64,000 nt of DNA from Actinobacillus genomosp. 1 (GTDB taxonomy: Bacteria > Pseudomonadota > Gammaproteobacteria > Enterobacterales > Pasteurellaceae): NCBI RefSeq assembly GCF_029774175.1, contig NZ_CP103834.1:1436501-1500500 (forward strand). Reading direction: 5' to 3'. A model generated the notes under the pieces. It ran no database searches. It was not told where the DNA came from and worked only from the letters and a program-made list of their open reading frames with translations. A program made the translations under genes and the position numbers. Shown here one piece after another: positions 1-8,348 of the stretch. Position 1 is the stretch's first letter. Every line of letters starts with the position of its first letter.

Positions 1-66
1 CGGTAACTGTAGCCAGCGGCTGGCAAAAATAATCTTACTTAAAATCGAATTATTAGCGGGTTGCAT
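1..66 (-). CDS. UPF0114/YqhA-like inner-membrane protein, 5' end only
   Basis: Only the first 22 codons lie in the window; the rest runs off the left edge. The reading frame starts at the ATG ending at 66, with GAGGAAGT (67-74) as ribosome binding site. The visible N-terminus contains SKIIFASRWLQLP, which resembles the start of the YqhA/UPF0114 small membrane protein family (typically IxxxIYASRWL). Function of that family is unknown. The identification rests on this short motif and is tentative. Confidence 0.5.
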   Translation of the reverse strand, partial: MQPANNSILSKIIFASRWLQLP

Positions 67-97
67 ACTTCCTCAAACATAAAAAATAACAATAAAA

Positions 98-151
98 AAG
101 CGGTCTAATTTTAGCAACTTTTTGCAAAAGTTTTAAGAAATCAGACCGCTT
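98..151. terminator. Inverted uptake-signal pair, probable bidirectional terminator
   Basis: AAGCGGTCTAATTT (98-111) faces AAATCAGACCGCTT (138-151), 13 of 14 positions pairing, with a T-rich loop. It lies just past the stop codon of the nitroreductase gene on the minus strand. Both arms carry the Apl-type uptake signal core. Confidence 0.75.
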
Positions 152-169
152 GTTTAACAAATATTACAA

Positions 170-808
170 TTACTTTTTAAAGCCCAGCCCGTTATTCCAA
201 GAGACCGTATATTCAAGTGATAAACGACTACTCGGTAACGCTGCGGTGGCAGCCTTGCCAATCGCCAATAACATGACCGGTAAATAACGTGTCGTATCTA
301 CTTCTAAAGCCGCCAGCACGGACGGGCGATCAAATACCCCTATTGCGTGAGTATCATAACCTTTATCTTTGGCAATTAACATTAATTGCATTGCCGCTAA
401 ACTGGTATCGGTAATTACTTGATCGCGAATATCCTGTTCCGTTGCCGCATTATGTACGCTAAGTAAGAAATCCAACGAACGTTGTTTAAATTGTTGGTGT
501 AAACAACCGGTTTCAATCGAACGATCTAAAATATCATCCAGTAACAATTGATATTGTAAATCCGCCAATACGAGAATCACCGCAGAAGCCGTTTCACACG
601 GCGGTACATTAAATGCAACCGAGCCTAACAATTTACTTTTCTGCTCCGCATCATCCACCACGACAAAACGCCACGGTTGTAAATTTGCTTTAGACGGTGC
701 AAGTTGCGCTAAACTCAACATTTCTTCTAATTCTTGGCGATCTATTTTCACATTAGGATTAAACACTTTGATCGTTTTACGCTGCTCAATAACGTTTTTA
801 AGTTCCAT
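170..808 (-). CDS. NAD(P)H-dependent nitroreductase family protein
   Basis: A 212-residue flavoprotein of the nitroreductase superfamily, which reduces nitroaromatics, quinones or similar substrates with NAD(P)H and FMN. The N-terminal RKTIKVFNP and the LAPSKANLQPWRFVVV segment (about residues 36-51) are the family's FMN-phosphate and substrate-side motifs; the C-terminal YLPVMLLAIGKAA matches the usual V..IGxP-like strand. No signal peptide, so cytoplasmic. Length fits the YdgI/NfnB type. The start is supported by AAGGAA about 8 nt upstream. It stands alone, separated from eptA by about 160 bp. Its physiological substrate cannot be told from sequence. Confidence 0.85.
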   Translation of the reverse strand: MELKNVIEQRKTIKVFNPNVKIDRQELEEMLSLAQLAPSKANLQPWRFVVVDDAEQKSKLLGSVAFNVPPCETASAVILVLADLQYQLLLDDILDRSIETGCLHQQFKQRSLDFLLSVHNAATEQDIRDQVITDTSLAAMQLMLIAKDKGYDTHAIGVFDRPSVLAALEVDTTRYLPVMLLAIGKAATAALPSSRLSLEYTVSWNNGLGFKK

Positions 809-969
809 TCTTCATTCCTTCTATAAATTATTATCTATACCAGTGTACGTTTAGCAAATACAAAGAGGAATAGTCTAAATGGGGTATTTAACATTTTTTA
901 TGCACTAGATCAAAAATCAGACAAGCGGTTAAATTTGAGCAAAAATCCACAAAATCCGTTCAATCTTGT

Positions 970-2616
970 TTAACGATGACAACTACCGACAATATCGAGC
1001 GAAATATCATATATTGGCAAGCTGTGTTTATTCATATCAATATCTAACAAGCTAAATACCGTATGGAATACGTTATCGTGTGAATAAGGCTTGTCGGCAT
1101 TGCGTTTAATACAGTCTAAATCAAACGGCTCATTTTTTTCCCAAGATTTTGAAAACCAAATCATCATCGGAACTTTAGTTTGTTCTTTTGGTGCAAGAGA
1201 GTACGGCGTGCTATGTAAGTAAATATCATTTTCGCCTAATGATTCACCATGATCGGAAAAATAATATACTGCACTTTCCCAGTCATCTCGTCTTTCTAAA
1301 CGTTGGAGGACTTGATCAAGAAACTTATCTAAATAAACAATACCGTTGTCATAGGTGTTTACCAATTCTTCATTACTACATTTACTGATTTCATTAGTAT
1401 CACAAGTCGGCGTAAAAAGGCGTTCGTTTTCGGTGTAGCGTTCATAGTAAGTTGGGCCATGGCTGCCGATCGTATGCAATACTATCACCGTATCTTTGTC
1501 TGAATTTTCAGCTAAGGCTTTATCCAATTCAGGTAACATCACTTCATCTAAACACTCACTATTGGTACAAAGTGAGGAAGCGTTACCATTAAAAGTATTA
1601 ATTTCTTTAACTCGATTAGCCACACCTTTGCTATCGCTATTATTTTCAATCCACACCACATTAACACCTGCACGACTCAAAATATCAAGTAAATTATCTT
1701 GATTTTTAGCAGTAACTTCATCGTACTGCTCTCGTGTCATTGATGAAAACAAGCACGGTACGGAAATAGCTGTAGCAGTTCCACAACTGCTGACATTACT
1801 AAAATTAATCAAATTCTCACCGCTTGCAAGACGGGCTGCCATTTTCGGTGTAGTCTGACGTGCGTAACCATTTAGTCCCCAATTCATCGCACGGGTTGTT
1901 TCACCTAGCACAATGACAGTCACATGGCGATAGCGATCAGGTTTTTCTATTTTAACATTTTCTGCTAATTTCTCGAACGGACGATTTTCTATTCGACTAT
2001 GCTTGATTTTACTCACACTAGCAGCAACAAAATTAGACGGTACAATCAAATGAGGCAAGTATTTGTTATTACGGAAAAATGAAGCGTAATCTTGATAAAA
2101 CTGACTGGCGACTGCAAAAATCATTAACGATGCAGTAAAAATCACTGCAATTCTGAGTGAAATTTCTTTCCACCAAGCTTGGTAAGCGATTCTCACGTTA
2201 AGATAAGCGAGTGCCGGCACAATACCAAGGAAGAAAATCCACACAAGATAGCTTGGTGTCATCATTCGCAGGCTTTCAGCAGGGTTGGTTTGTAATACAT
2301 TAGTGAGCATATCACGGTCAAAATAGACATTGAAAAACAATGAGTTATAGCTTACCGCTGCACTTAATAGAATAAGTAACGGTACAATCACTTTATGTAT
2401 AAATGGAAGAGAAAGTAGGTTTAGTACAATATTTAAGGCAGCAAAAAGCACTAACGGCATGGTGTAAATGAAGTAATCAGCGCTTGTTCCTGTAAATTGG
2501 TAGAGACTGACAACTTTTCGGAAAAAACCGATATTCAAGGCAACAGTAACATAAAGTGAAACCAGGGCGATAAGACTAACTTGAGATAAATGCCATTGAG
2601 GACGTTTAAATTTCAT
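970..2616 (-). CDS. eptA: Lipid A phosphoethanolamine transferase (EptA/PmrC type)
   Basis: A 548-residue inner-membrane enzyme that transfers phosphoethanolamine from phosphatidylethanolamine to lipid A, lowering surface negative charge and polymyxin binding. Five hydrophobic segments fill residues 15-170, followed by a periplasmic alkaline-phosphatase-like domain. Residues expected for metal binding and catalysis are visible: Glu239 in LGETTR, the nucleophile Thr280 in SSCGTATAISVPC, and Asp455-His456 in FSDHGE. Several cysteines (278, 288, 350, 355, 405, 413) fit the disulfides of this family. It lies downstream of a two-component system on the same strand, and its promoter carries the direct-repeat box shared with two other sites nearby. 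Family members acting on heptose or other LPS positions look similar, so the exact acceptor is inferred. Confidence 0.88.
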   Translation of the reverse strand: MKFKRPQWHLSQVSLIALVSLYVTVALNIGFFRKVVSLYQFTGTSADYFIYTMPLVLFAALNIVLNLLSLPFIHKVIVPLLILLSAAVSYNSLFFNVYFDRDMLTNVLQTNPAESLRMMTPSYLVWIFFLGIVPALAYLNVRIAYQAWWKEISLRIAVIFTASLMIFAVASQFYQDYASFFRNNKYLPHLIVPSNFVAASVSKIKHSRIENRPFEKLAENVKIEKPDRYRHVTVIVLGETTRAMNWGLNGYARQTTPKMAARLASGENLINFSNVSSCGTATAISVPCLFSSMTREQYDEVTAKNQDNLLDILSRAGVNVVWIENNSDSKGVANRVKEINTFNGNASSLCTNSECLDEVMLPELDKALAENSDKDTVIVLHTIGSHGPTYYERYTENERLFTPTCDTNEISKCSNEELVNTYDNGIVYLDKFLDQVLQRLERRDDWESAVYYFSDHGESLGENDIYLHSTPYSLAPKEQTKVPMMIWFSKSWEKNEPFDLDCIKRNADKPYSHDNVFHTVFSLLDIDMNKHSLPIYDISLDIVGSCHR

Positions 2617-2728
2617 TGAGTTATCCTTTATATAAAAAAGAGAAAATTGACGGTTAGATATTTAATTTCATAGTATTAAAGATAAATAGCTATAAGCACA
2701 CTGATAACTATTTTGTCCAATTATTAAT

Positions 2729-2760
2729 ATAATACAGGGGCAAAATTAGGCGAAAATTAG
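2729..2760 (-). promoter_or_regulatory. eptA promoter with response-regulator-type direct repeat
   Basis: AAAATTAG occurs at 2742-2749 and 2753-2760 (plus-strand letters), an 11-bp repeat period typical of OmpR-family sites. Exactly 7 bp downstream on the minus strand is TATTAT (2734-2729), a plausible -10. Predicted transcription starts near 2722, giving a leader of about 105 nt to the eptA ATG. The same box and the same 7-bp spacing recur at 2911-2929 and 5177-5195. Confidence 0.65.
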
Positions 2761-2816
2761 GAAAAATCGTTAAAAAGATAAAGAATATAGTGAAATATTC
2801 AAACTATTGAAAAATG

Positions 2817-2892
2817 AAAAAGCTCAAACTAAAACAGTTTGAGCTTTTAAGATCATTATGAAAAAAACATATCGGCTTAGCAGTTCCGATGT
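2817..2892 (-). ncRNA. Candidate small RNA or terminated leader, twin copy A
   Basis: A unit of about 76 nt read on the minus strand. Upstream is AAAATTAG-N3-AAAATTAG (2911-2929) and a -10 TAAGAT (2903-2898). The predicted RNA starts near 2892, folds an ATCGG/CCGAT hairpin (2890-2871), has an unpaired U-rich stretch, and ends in a perfect 12-bp hairpin (2819-2830 with 2836-2847) followed by a T run. Its first 34 nt are identical to copy B at 5079-5158. It sits between the sensor kinase stop and eptA. A tiny frame ATG TTT TTT TCA TAA is present but has no ribosome binding site. A regulated leader of eptA is the alternative. Confidence 0.55.
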
Positions 2893-2897
2893 GAGAC

Positions 2898-2930
2898 ATC
2901 TTAAACAAGAAAAATTAGCGGAAAATTAGC
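2898..2930 (-). promoter_or_regulatory. Promoter and direct-repeat box of twin unit A
   Basis: Two 11-bp direct repeats (2909-2919 and 2920-2930) contain AAAATTAG at 2911-2918 and 2922-2929. The -10 hexamer TAAGAT (2903-2898) lies 7 bp beyond. No good -35 hexamer is present, as expected for an activator-dependent promoter. Confidence 0.6.
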
Positions 2931-3071
2931 AAGCTGACGAATTTTACTAACGTTTTGTAATTATGTTGTCATTGTATCAATGATATTGGTAGATATGGAC
3001 TGTGTTCAACCATATTCAATTATTACATTCACAGATAATTATTTTGGGCAAACACAGTTATTATAAATGGA

Positions 3072-4361
3072 CTAGGCTTGCAGATAAGATTTACGCAGGA
3101 ATACTTTGACCAAAAGTCCGGTTGAGAATTTCTGGCTGTCATGTAATTCTAGATATCCACCATAACGTTTAGCTATGTTTACAGCGATTGCTAGACCAAG
3201 CCCTGTACCTTGTTGTTCTGTACCGAGAATACGGAAGAATGGCTCAAGTACTCGCTCCTGCATTTCCGATGGAATACCATTACCATTATCCTCTACACTA
3301 AAAATCACAAATTCATCATGTTCTTCACAGCTTAAATCAATTTGGCTTTCTGCTGGCGTATATCGTAATGCGTTATCAACCAAAGTTTTAACAAGAGTAA
3401 ACATATCAATTTCCGGAGCATAAAAAACCACCGCTTGCGAACCTACCACACCAATATCCTGATCTTTTTGCTGGCTAATAGGTAGCAAACTTTCAATAAT
3501 TTGACGAAATAAATATTGAGAATTGATTTCCGTTTTTTGTAAACTTACATAGCTTGCCTGTGCTTTGGCCAGTAAAAGTAGTTGCTCAATTAAGTGACGG
3601 TTACGCTTAATACTTTGTTGAATTTGTTCAATTTGCACCGCTTGTTGTATTGGCAGTCCTTGTCCTGAAAGGCGTTCAGCCTGCAATGAAAGAGCCGTCA
3701 TCGGACTACGCATTTCGTGGGCTGCATCTGCTATAAATCGCTGTTGCTGTTCAATCGAATGGAAAGTTCTGACTAACAGTTGATTAATCGCATTGGTAAA
3801 GCCTTGAATTTCAGTTGGAACTTGTAAGGTATCAATCGGTGTTAAATCAAGATCTTGACGTTGCTCAATTTCTTGGGCGATATGTTGCACCGTTCGCATT
3901 TTAGAATGTACTAAAAATCCAATTGCCAGCACGGTAAGAGGTAATAAAATCGCAAATGGTACAAGATTATCTAACGCTACATCCATCGCTAAATCGGTAC
4001 GATAATTGCTATTTTGGGCGACTAACACATAACCATCCGGCTTTCGTTTCAAATAAAAACGGTACATATCACCGTTATATTCAGCATCATAAAAGTCTTC
4101 ATGTTTATCCGTTACATCAAAAATTGCATCAGGGCTTTTCGAAGTTTGTACCAGTAGTTGAGTATCATTATGGTCAGAATTTTGTTTAGGATAAGCTTTA
4201 TTTGGGTCTATATAATCCGCTACCTGTCTTAAAACCCTATCCTGTAATTCATTGGTTTCTCTCCAAATATCAGAAAAGTTATAGCCTGCATTCAATAATG
4301 CCGTGATAAACAACAATGCCGAAATGCCCCACATCAATTGAGCTTTAATGGAATTTCTCAT
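3072..4361 (-). CDS. Two-component sensor histidine kinase, QseC/PmrB type
   Basis: A 429-residue inner-membrane sensor kinase. Transmembrane helices at about 8-26 and 133-152 bracket a periplasmic sensor region of about 105 residues; a HAMP-like linker follows. The phosphoacceptor is His215 in AAHEMRSPMTAL. The ATPase part shows the N box (VDNALRYTP), G1 (DNGNGIP) and G2 (GTGLGLAI). It starts 8 nt after the response regulator stop, so the two are co-transcribed. Position beside eptA suggests a PmrAB-like role in envelope charge control, but sequence also fits the QseBC group, and the signal sensed is not evident. The N-terminal Asp/Glu-rich periplasmic segment could bind cations. Confidence 0.85.
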   Translation of the reverse strand: MRNSIKAQLMWGISALLFITALLNAGYNFSDIWRETNELQDRVLRQVADYIDPNKAYPKQNSDHNDTQLLVQTSKSPDAIFDVTDKHEDFYDAEYNGDMYRFYLKRKPDGYVLVAQNSNYRTDLAMDVALDNLVPFAILLPLTVLAIGFLVHSKMRTVQHIAQEIEQRQDLDLTPIDTLQVPTEIQGFTNAINQLLVRTFHSIEQQQRFIADAAHEMRSPMTALSLQAERLSGQGLPIQQAVQIEQIQQSIKRNRHLIEQLLLLAKAQASYVSLQKTEINSQYLFRQIIESLLPISQQKDQDIGVVGSQAVVFYAPEIDMFTLVKTLVDNALRYTPAESQIDLSCEEHDEFVIFSVEDNGNGIPSEMQERVLEPFFRILGTEQQGTGLGLAIAVNIAKRYGGYLELHDSQKFSTGLLVKVFLRKSYLQA

Positions 4362-4369
4362 TACTTCCC

Positions 4370-5038
4370 CTAGCTTTCTTTTGGTACTAACCAGCCCACA
4401 CCACGCACATTTTTAATATGGCTTTTACCAATTTTTTTACGAATAGTATGAATAAGAAAATCTACTGCATTACTTTCTACTTCTTCCCCCCATCCATAAA
4501 GCTTGTCTTCCAAATCTGATCGAGAAAGAATAATGCCTTGGCGTAATACCAAGGCTTGCAAAATTGCAAACTCCTTATTGGTCAGTGAGACAGATTCATT
4601 TTGACCTGTAATATCAACTTGATAAGTTTGTGGATCTAGCGTTAGCACCCCATTACTTAGTTTTGGTGTTACCTGTCCACTATGGCGGCGGATAATCGCT
4701 CTTATTCGGGCATGCAACTCCGATAAATCAAAAGGCTTGACCAAATAATCGTCCGCACCACCATCTAGCCCAGCTAGACGGCTACTAATATCATCACGAG
4801 CAGTCATAATTAAAATAGGTGTGCTATTTTTTAGATTACGGATATGTTGTAACACGAGTAGCCCATCTTGTCCGGGTAATCCTAAATCTAGCAATACCAT
4901 ATCATACGTTTGATCTCGCAAAGCTGTTTCAGCTACATTACCATTATTGACCCAATCTACAGCATAGCCGCTATCTTTCAAGCTATCTTCGACTACATTT
5001 GCGATCATTACATCATCTTCAACTAATAAAATTCGCAT
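4370..5038 (-). CDS. OmpR-family response regulator, QseB/PmrA type
   Basis: A 222-residue DNA-binding response regulator and partner of the adjacent kinase. The receiver domain has the acidic pair Asp8-Asp9, the phosphorylated Asp51 in LLDLGLPG, and Lys in LVKPF. The C-terminal winged helix contains LYGWGEEVESNAVDF, characteristic of the QseB/PmrA branch. The start is supported by AGGGGA (5049-5044) 5 nt upstream and a TATAAT -10 at 5072-5067. Twin unit B and its direct-repeat box lie directly upstream, which suggests autoregulation. OmpR-family proteins bind tandem half-sites about 11 bp apart, matching the three AAAATTAG-N3-AAAATTAG sites near this locus; that link is inference. Confidence 0.87.
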   Translation of the reverse strand: MRILLVEDDVMIANVVEDSLKDSGYAVDWVNNGNVAETALRDQTYDMVLLDLGLPGQDGLLVLQHIRNLKNSTPILIMTARDDISSRLAGLDGGADDYLVKPFDLSELHARIRAIIRRHSGQVTPKLSNGVLTLDPQTYQVDITGQNESVSLTNKEFAILQALVLRQGIILSRSDLEDKLYGWGEEVESNAVDFLIHTIRKKIGKSHIKNVRGVGWLVPKES

Positions 5039-5066
5039 AATATTCCCCTATTTAGTATTGAGAGCG

Positions 5067-5072
5067 ATTATA
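5067..5072 (-). promoter_or_regulatory. -10 hexamer of the response regulator operon
   Basis: TATAAT on the minus strand, about 29 nt from the start codon. A weak -35 (TTGGTT, 18-bp spacer) lies inside the terminator of twin unit B, so this promoter could fire independently of the upstream unit. Confidence 0.5.
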
Positions 5073-5078
5073 TAATGA

Positions 5079-5158
5079 AAAAAAAGCTCAAACCAAAATT
5101 GACTTGAGCTTTTAAGAATCATTGTGAAAAAAACATATCGGCTTAGCAGTTCCGATGT
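5079..5158 (-). ncRNA. Candidate small RNA or terminated leader, twin copy B
   Basis: A unit of about 80 nt on the minus strand, sibling of copy A at 2817-2892. The direct-repeat box is AAAATTAG at 5177-5184 and 5188-5195; the -10 TAGAAT is at 5169-5164. The predicted RNA starts near 5158, has the same ATCGG/CCGAT hairpin and U7 stretch, and ends in a 10-bp GC-containing hairpin (5082-5091 with 5104-5113) plus eight T. Identity with copy A is complete over the first 34 nt and falls off in the terminator loop. It lies upstream of the response regulator gene. The micro-frame here reads ATG TTT TTT TCA CAA TGA. Confidence 0.55.
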
Positions 5159-5163
5159 AAAAC

Positions 5164-5196
5164 ATTCTAAATAAGAAAAATTAGCAGAAAATTAGC
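5164..5196 (-). promoter_or_regulatory. Promoter and direct-repeat box of twin unit B
   Basis: Two 11-bp direct repeats (5175-5185, 5186-5196) with AAAATTAG at 5177-5184 and 5188-5195. TAGAAT (5169-5164) follows after exactly 7 bp, the same geometry as at eptA and twin unit A. Confidence 0.6.
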
Positions 5197-5232
5197 AAGT
5201 GTTTAGAATTTTCAAACTTAACTGCTTATCCC

Positions 5233-5526
5233 TTATAAAATTGCTCGCAATAATCCCGTTGCCACAATCGAAATAACCACTGTCGGAAATAACGAAAATT
5301 TCATCATCACCAAACAAGTAATAATAACCGCTAACGTATTGGCGAGATCGCCGGACATTATGGTCGGGGCAATTACAGAAATTAACACGCAACCGGGAAC
5401 TGCCTCCATCACTTTTTCAGTCGTACGACTTAATTTTCGATTACGTAACACCAAAAAACCGAGAACCCGTGTCAGATAAGTAGAAAAGGACATGAGTAAT
5501 ATCGTCAGAAAAACACTCCATTCCAT
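5233..5526 (-). CDS. azlD: AzlD-family branched-chain amino acid exporter subunit
   Basis: A 97-residue membrane protein with about four hydrophobic helices, the size and pattern of the AzlD partner of AzlC. AzlCD pairs export branched-chain amino acids or azaleucine analogues. The start codon overlaps the azlC stop by one base, so the two are translationally coupled. No soluble domain is present. Substrate in this organism is inferred from the family only. Confidence 0.82.
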   Translation of the reverse strand: MEWSVFLTILLMSFSTYLTRVLGFLVLRNRKLSRTTEKVMEAVPGCVLISVIAPTIMSGDLANTLAVIITCLVMMKFSLFPTVVISIVATGLLRAIL

Positions 5527-6230
5527 TATAATGTTTCTCCCTTACTCTCTCCCCTATGCCAAAGATAGGCGGATAAAATTCCGGATAAAGCCCCCGCAAG
5601 CACATACCAAGCACCCTCTACCGTATGATAGACAAAACCGGCGACCAATAAACTGACAAACCACGGACGCGCAAGTTTAAACGATTTCCACATGCCTTTT
5701 AGCATCACTAAAAAGATTGCAGTAAAAGACATATCGAAACCGTACTTTTCCAAATCACCGACAAAAGGCCCGATATAAGCCCCAATCATGCTTGAGCTGA
5801 TCCACATCACGTAAAGGCTAAGTGCCGTTCCCATATAATAGGGAATACTAATCGCTTTTTCCGGACGTTTTTGCGCATCAGCCAAATTCATCGCCCAAAC
5901 TTCGTCCGTCATAAAAAATAATAGACCTAACGATTTTAACCGACCGATCTGTTTCATATACAAAGAGAGTGCTGCCCCCATAATAATATGGCGACTGTTA
6001 ATCAGCATTGAAACGGCAACAATAACACTGATAGCAAGAGGATGAGTCCAAAGATTCACAGCGGCAAATTCCGAACCGCCGGCAAAGTTCAGCCCGGTTA
6101 ATAAGCCGATTTCATAAAACGGCATACCCTTTTGTGAGGCTTGCGCACCTAACACCAACCCTAAAGGAATAAAACCTAACATCATCGGAGAAACTTCTCT
6201 TATCCCCCGTATAAATTCATTGTGTCGCAT
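5526..6230 (-). CDS. azlC: AzlC-family branched-chain amino acid permease subunit
   Basis: A 234-residue integral membrane protein of the AzlC family, the large subunit of a two-component amino acid exporter. N-terminal FIRGIREVSPMMLGFIPLGLVLGAQA and the central NSRHIIMGAALS segment are family hallmarks; six to seven hydrophobic helices are visible. It starts 35 bp after sapF with no clear Shine-Dalgarno sequence and overlaps azlD by one base. Read as one unit with sapF by spacing; a functional link to SapF is not evident. Confidence 0.85.
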   Translation of the reverse strand: MRHNEFIRGIREVSPMMLGFIPLGLVLGAQASQKGMPFYEIGLLTGLNFAGGSEFAAVNLWTHPLAISVIVAVSMLINSRHIIMGAALSLYMKQIGRLKSLGLLFFMTDEVWAMNLADAQKRPEKAISIPYYMGTALSLYVMWISSSMIGAYIGPFVGDLEKYGFDMSFTAIFLVMLKGMWKSFKLARPWFVSLLVAGFVYHTVEGAWYVLAGALSGILSAYLWHRGESKGETL

Positions 6231-6265
6231 ATTTTTTATATATTATTTTTTAATTAATTTTTGAA

Positions 6266-7060
6266 TTATTCACCCCATGCTTCCGGAGTTAATTTTTTGC
6301 CGAAATGGCTTTCGATTAACCGTGCCGTAATCGGACTTTGAGGATTTAACAAAATATCTTTAGTTTTACCGTATTCCACAACTTCCCCTTCGTGCATTAC
6401 CATCAGTTTATCTGCAATATGTTTAATAATACCGAGATGCTGCCCAACATAGATAAAAGAAATCCCTAATCGCTCTTGTAAATTAAGCATTAAGTTGGTT
6501 AGCTGTGTTTTAACCGAAAAATCCAAGGTACTTAGCGTATCGTCGGCAATAATAATTTCCGGAGAAAGAATCAAAGCTCTCGCTAAAGCAATTCGTTGCT
6601 TTTGGCTGCTAGATGTTTCGTGAATAGGAATTAACGCATGTTCGGGATACATACCGACTAAACGTAATGTACTGAAAATCCGTTCATTACGTTCACTTTC
6701 AGTTAAATTCGTAGCTAAACGCAGAGGAGAATCTAAGATTTGACCGACATTATAATTCGGATCGAAAGCATCGTTCGGATCTTGAAACATCATCCGAATA
6801 TGCTTCACTCGAAAACGGTAATCGCCGTAATGAAGGGTCTGACCTTTGAAAATCATTTCACCCGAGGTCGGTCTAGTGATTCCGGCAATCATTTTAGATA
6901 ACGTGGATTTACCGGCACCGTTTTCACCGATAACCGCTATCGTTTCACCTCGCTCTAATGTAAAAGAAACGTCTTTTACCGCATAAAAATCATGCTTACG
7001 AAACAAACCGATACGATCAGTAAAATGCTTATTGAGATGTTTAATATCAAGTAAAGGCAT
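6266..7060 (-). CDS. sapF: SapF-like ABC transporter ATP-binding protein, orphan
   Basis: A 264-residue ATPase resembling SapF of the Sap antimicrobial-peptide/dipeptide uptake system. Walker A is GENGAGKST (about residues 45-53) and the Q loop is in MMFQDPNDAF. The ABC signature is degenerate (HETSSSQKQR in place of LSGGQ-type) and the Walker B ends in IIADD, with Asp at the usual catalytic Glu position. The H-loop His is present in YVGQH. SapF proteins naturally have atypical signatures, but the combination implies weak or partner-dependent ATP hydrolysis. No sapABCD genes lie beside it: fbaA is upstream and azlCD downstream. Partners would have to be encoded elsewhere. Confidence 0.78.
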   Translation of the reverse strand: MPLLDIKHLNKHFTDRIGLFRKHDFYAVKDVSFTLERGETIAVIGENGAGKSTLSKMIAGITRPTSGEMIFKGQTLHYGDYRFRVKHIRMMFQDPNDAFDPNYNVGQILDSPLRLATNLTESERNERIFSTLRLVGMYPEHALIPIHETSSSQKQRIALARALILSPEIIIADDTLSTLDFSVKTQLTNLMLNLQERLGISFIYVGQHLGIIKHIADKLMVMHEGEVVEYGKTKDILLNPQSPITARLIESHFGKKLTPEAWGE

Positions 7061-7123
7061 TTGATAATTGAATATGAATTATATGAAAAACTATTATCAA
7101 TTATCCCTATGCAATTATCAACG

Positions 7124-7151
7124 AAAAAGACCGCCTAACAGCGGTCTTTTT
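7124..7151. terminator. Bidirectional intrinsic terminator after fbaA
   Basis: AAAAAGACCGC (7124-7134) and GCGGTCTTTTT (7141-7151) form a perfect 11-bp stem with a 6-nt loop, flanked by A and T runs. It ends the fbaA transcript on the minus strand. Confidence 0.85.
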
Positions 7152-7175
7152 CGGCTTACTTTTTACAATCTTGGA

Positions 7176-8252
<1,077 letters not shown>

Positions 8253-8280
8253 TTTGAGTTTCCTTTAAATAAAAATATCA

Positions 8281-8340
8281 GTAGGGGCGTATTACATACG
8301 CCCTTTGGATAGTGTTAGGACGTATGCAATACGCCCCTAC
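8281..8340. repeat. 60-bp REP-like palindrome between pgk and fbaA
   Basis: The left 20 bases (8281-8300) and the right 20 bases (8321-8340) are inverted copies with 19 of 20 positions pairing, beginning GTAGGGGCGTAT and ending ATACGCCCCTAC. The 20-nt loop is unique. It has no T run, so it is not a classical terminator. The self-contained, GC-rich character against an AT-rich background is that of a dispersed palindromic repeat. Confidence 0.75.
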
Positions 8341-8348
8341 AAGATCAA

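Larger units (their letters stand above)
2617..3071. other. 455-bp intergenic region between sensor kinase and eptA
   Basis: This stretch holds no protein gene that I can support. From right to left it contains a weak inverted repeat (ACTGTGTT at 2999-3006 with AACACAGT at 3051-3058), a small TCATTG/CAATGA hairpin (2969-2983), twin unit A with its box, and the eptA promoter with its own box. Confidence 0.7.

Noticed and set aside
2858..2872. Micro-frame MFFS in twin unit A as a leader peptide for attenuation
   Set aside because: There is no Shine-Dalgarno sequence, and the U7 stretch is equally explained as an unpaired region of a small RNA; kept only as an alternative within that finding.
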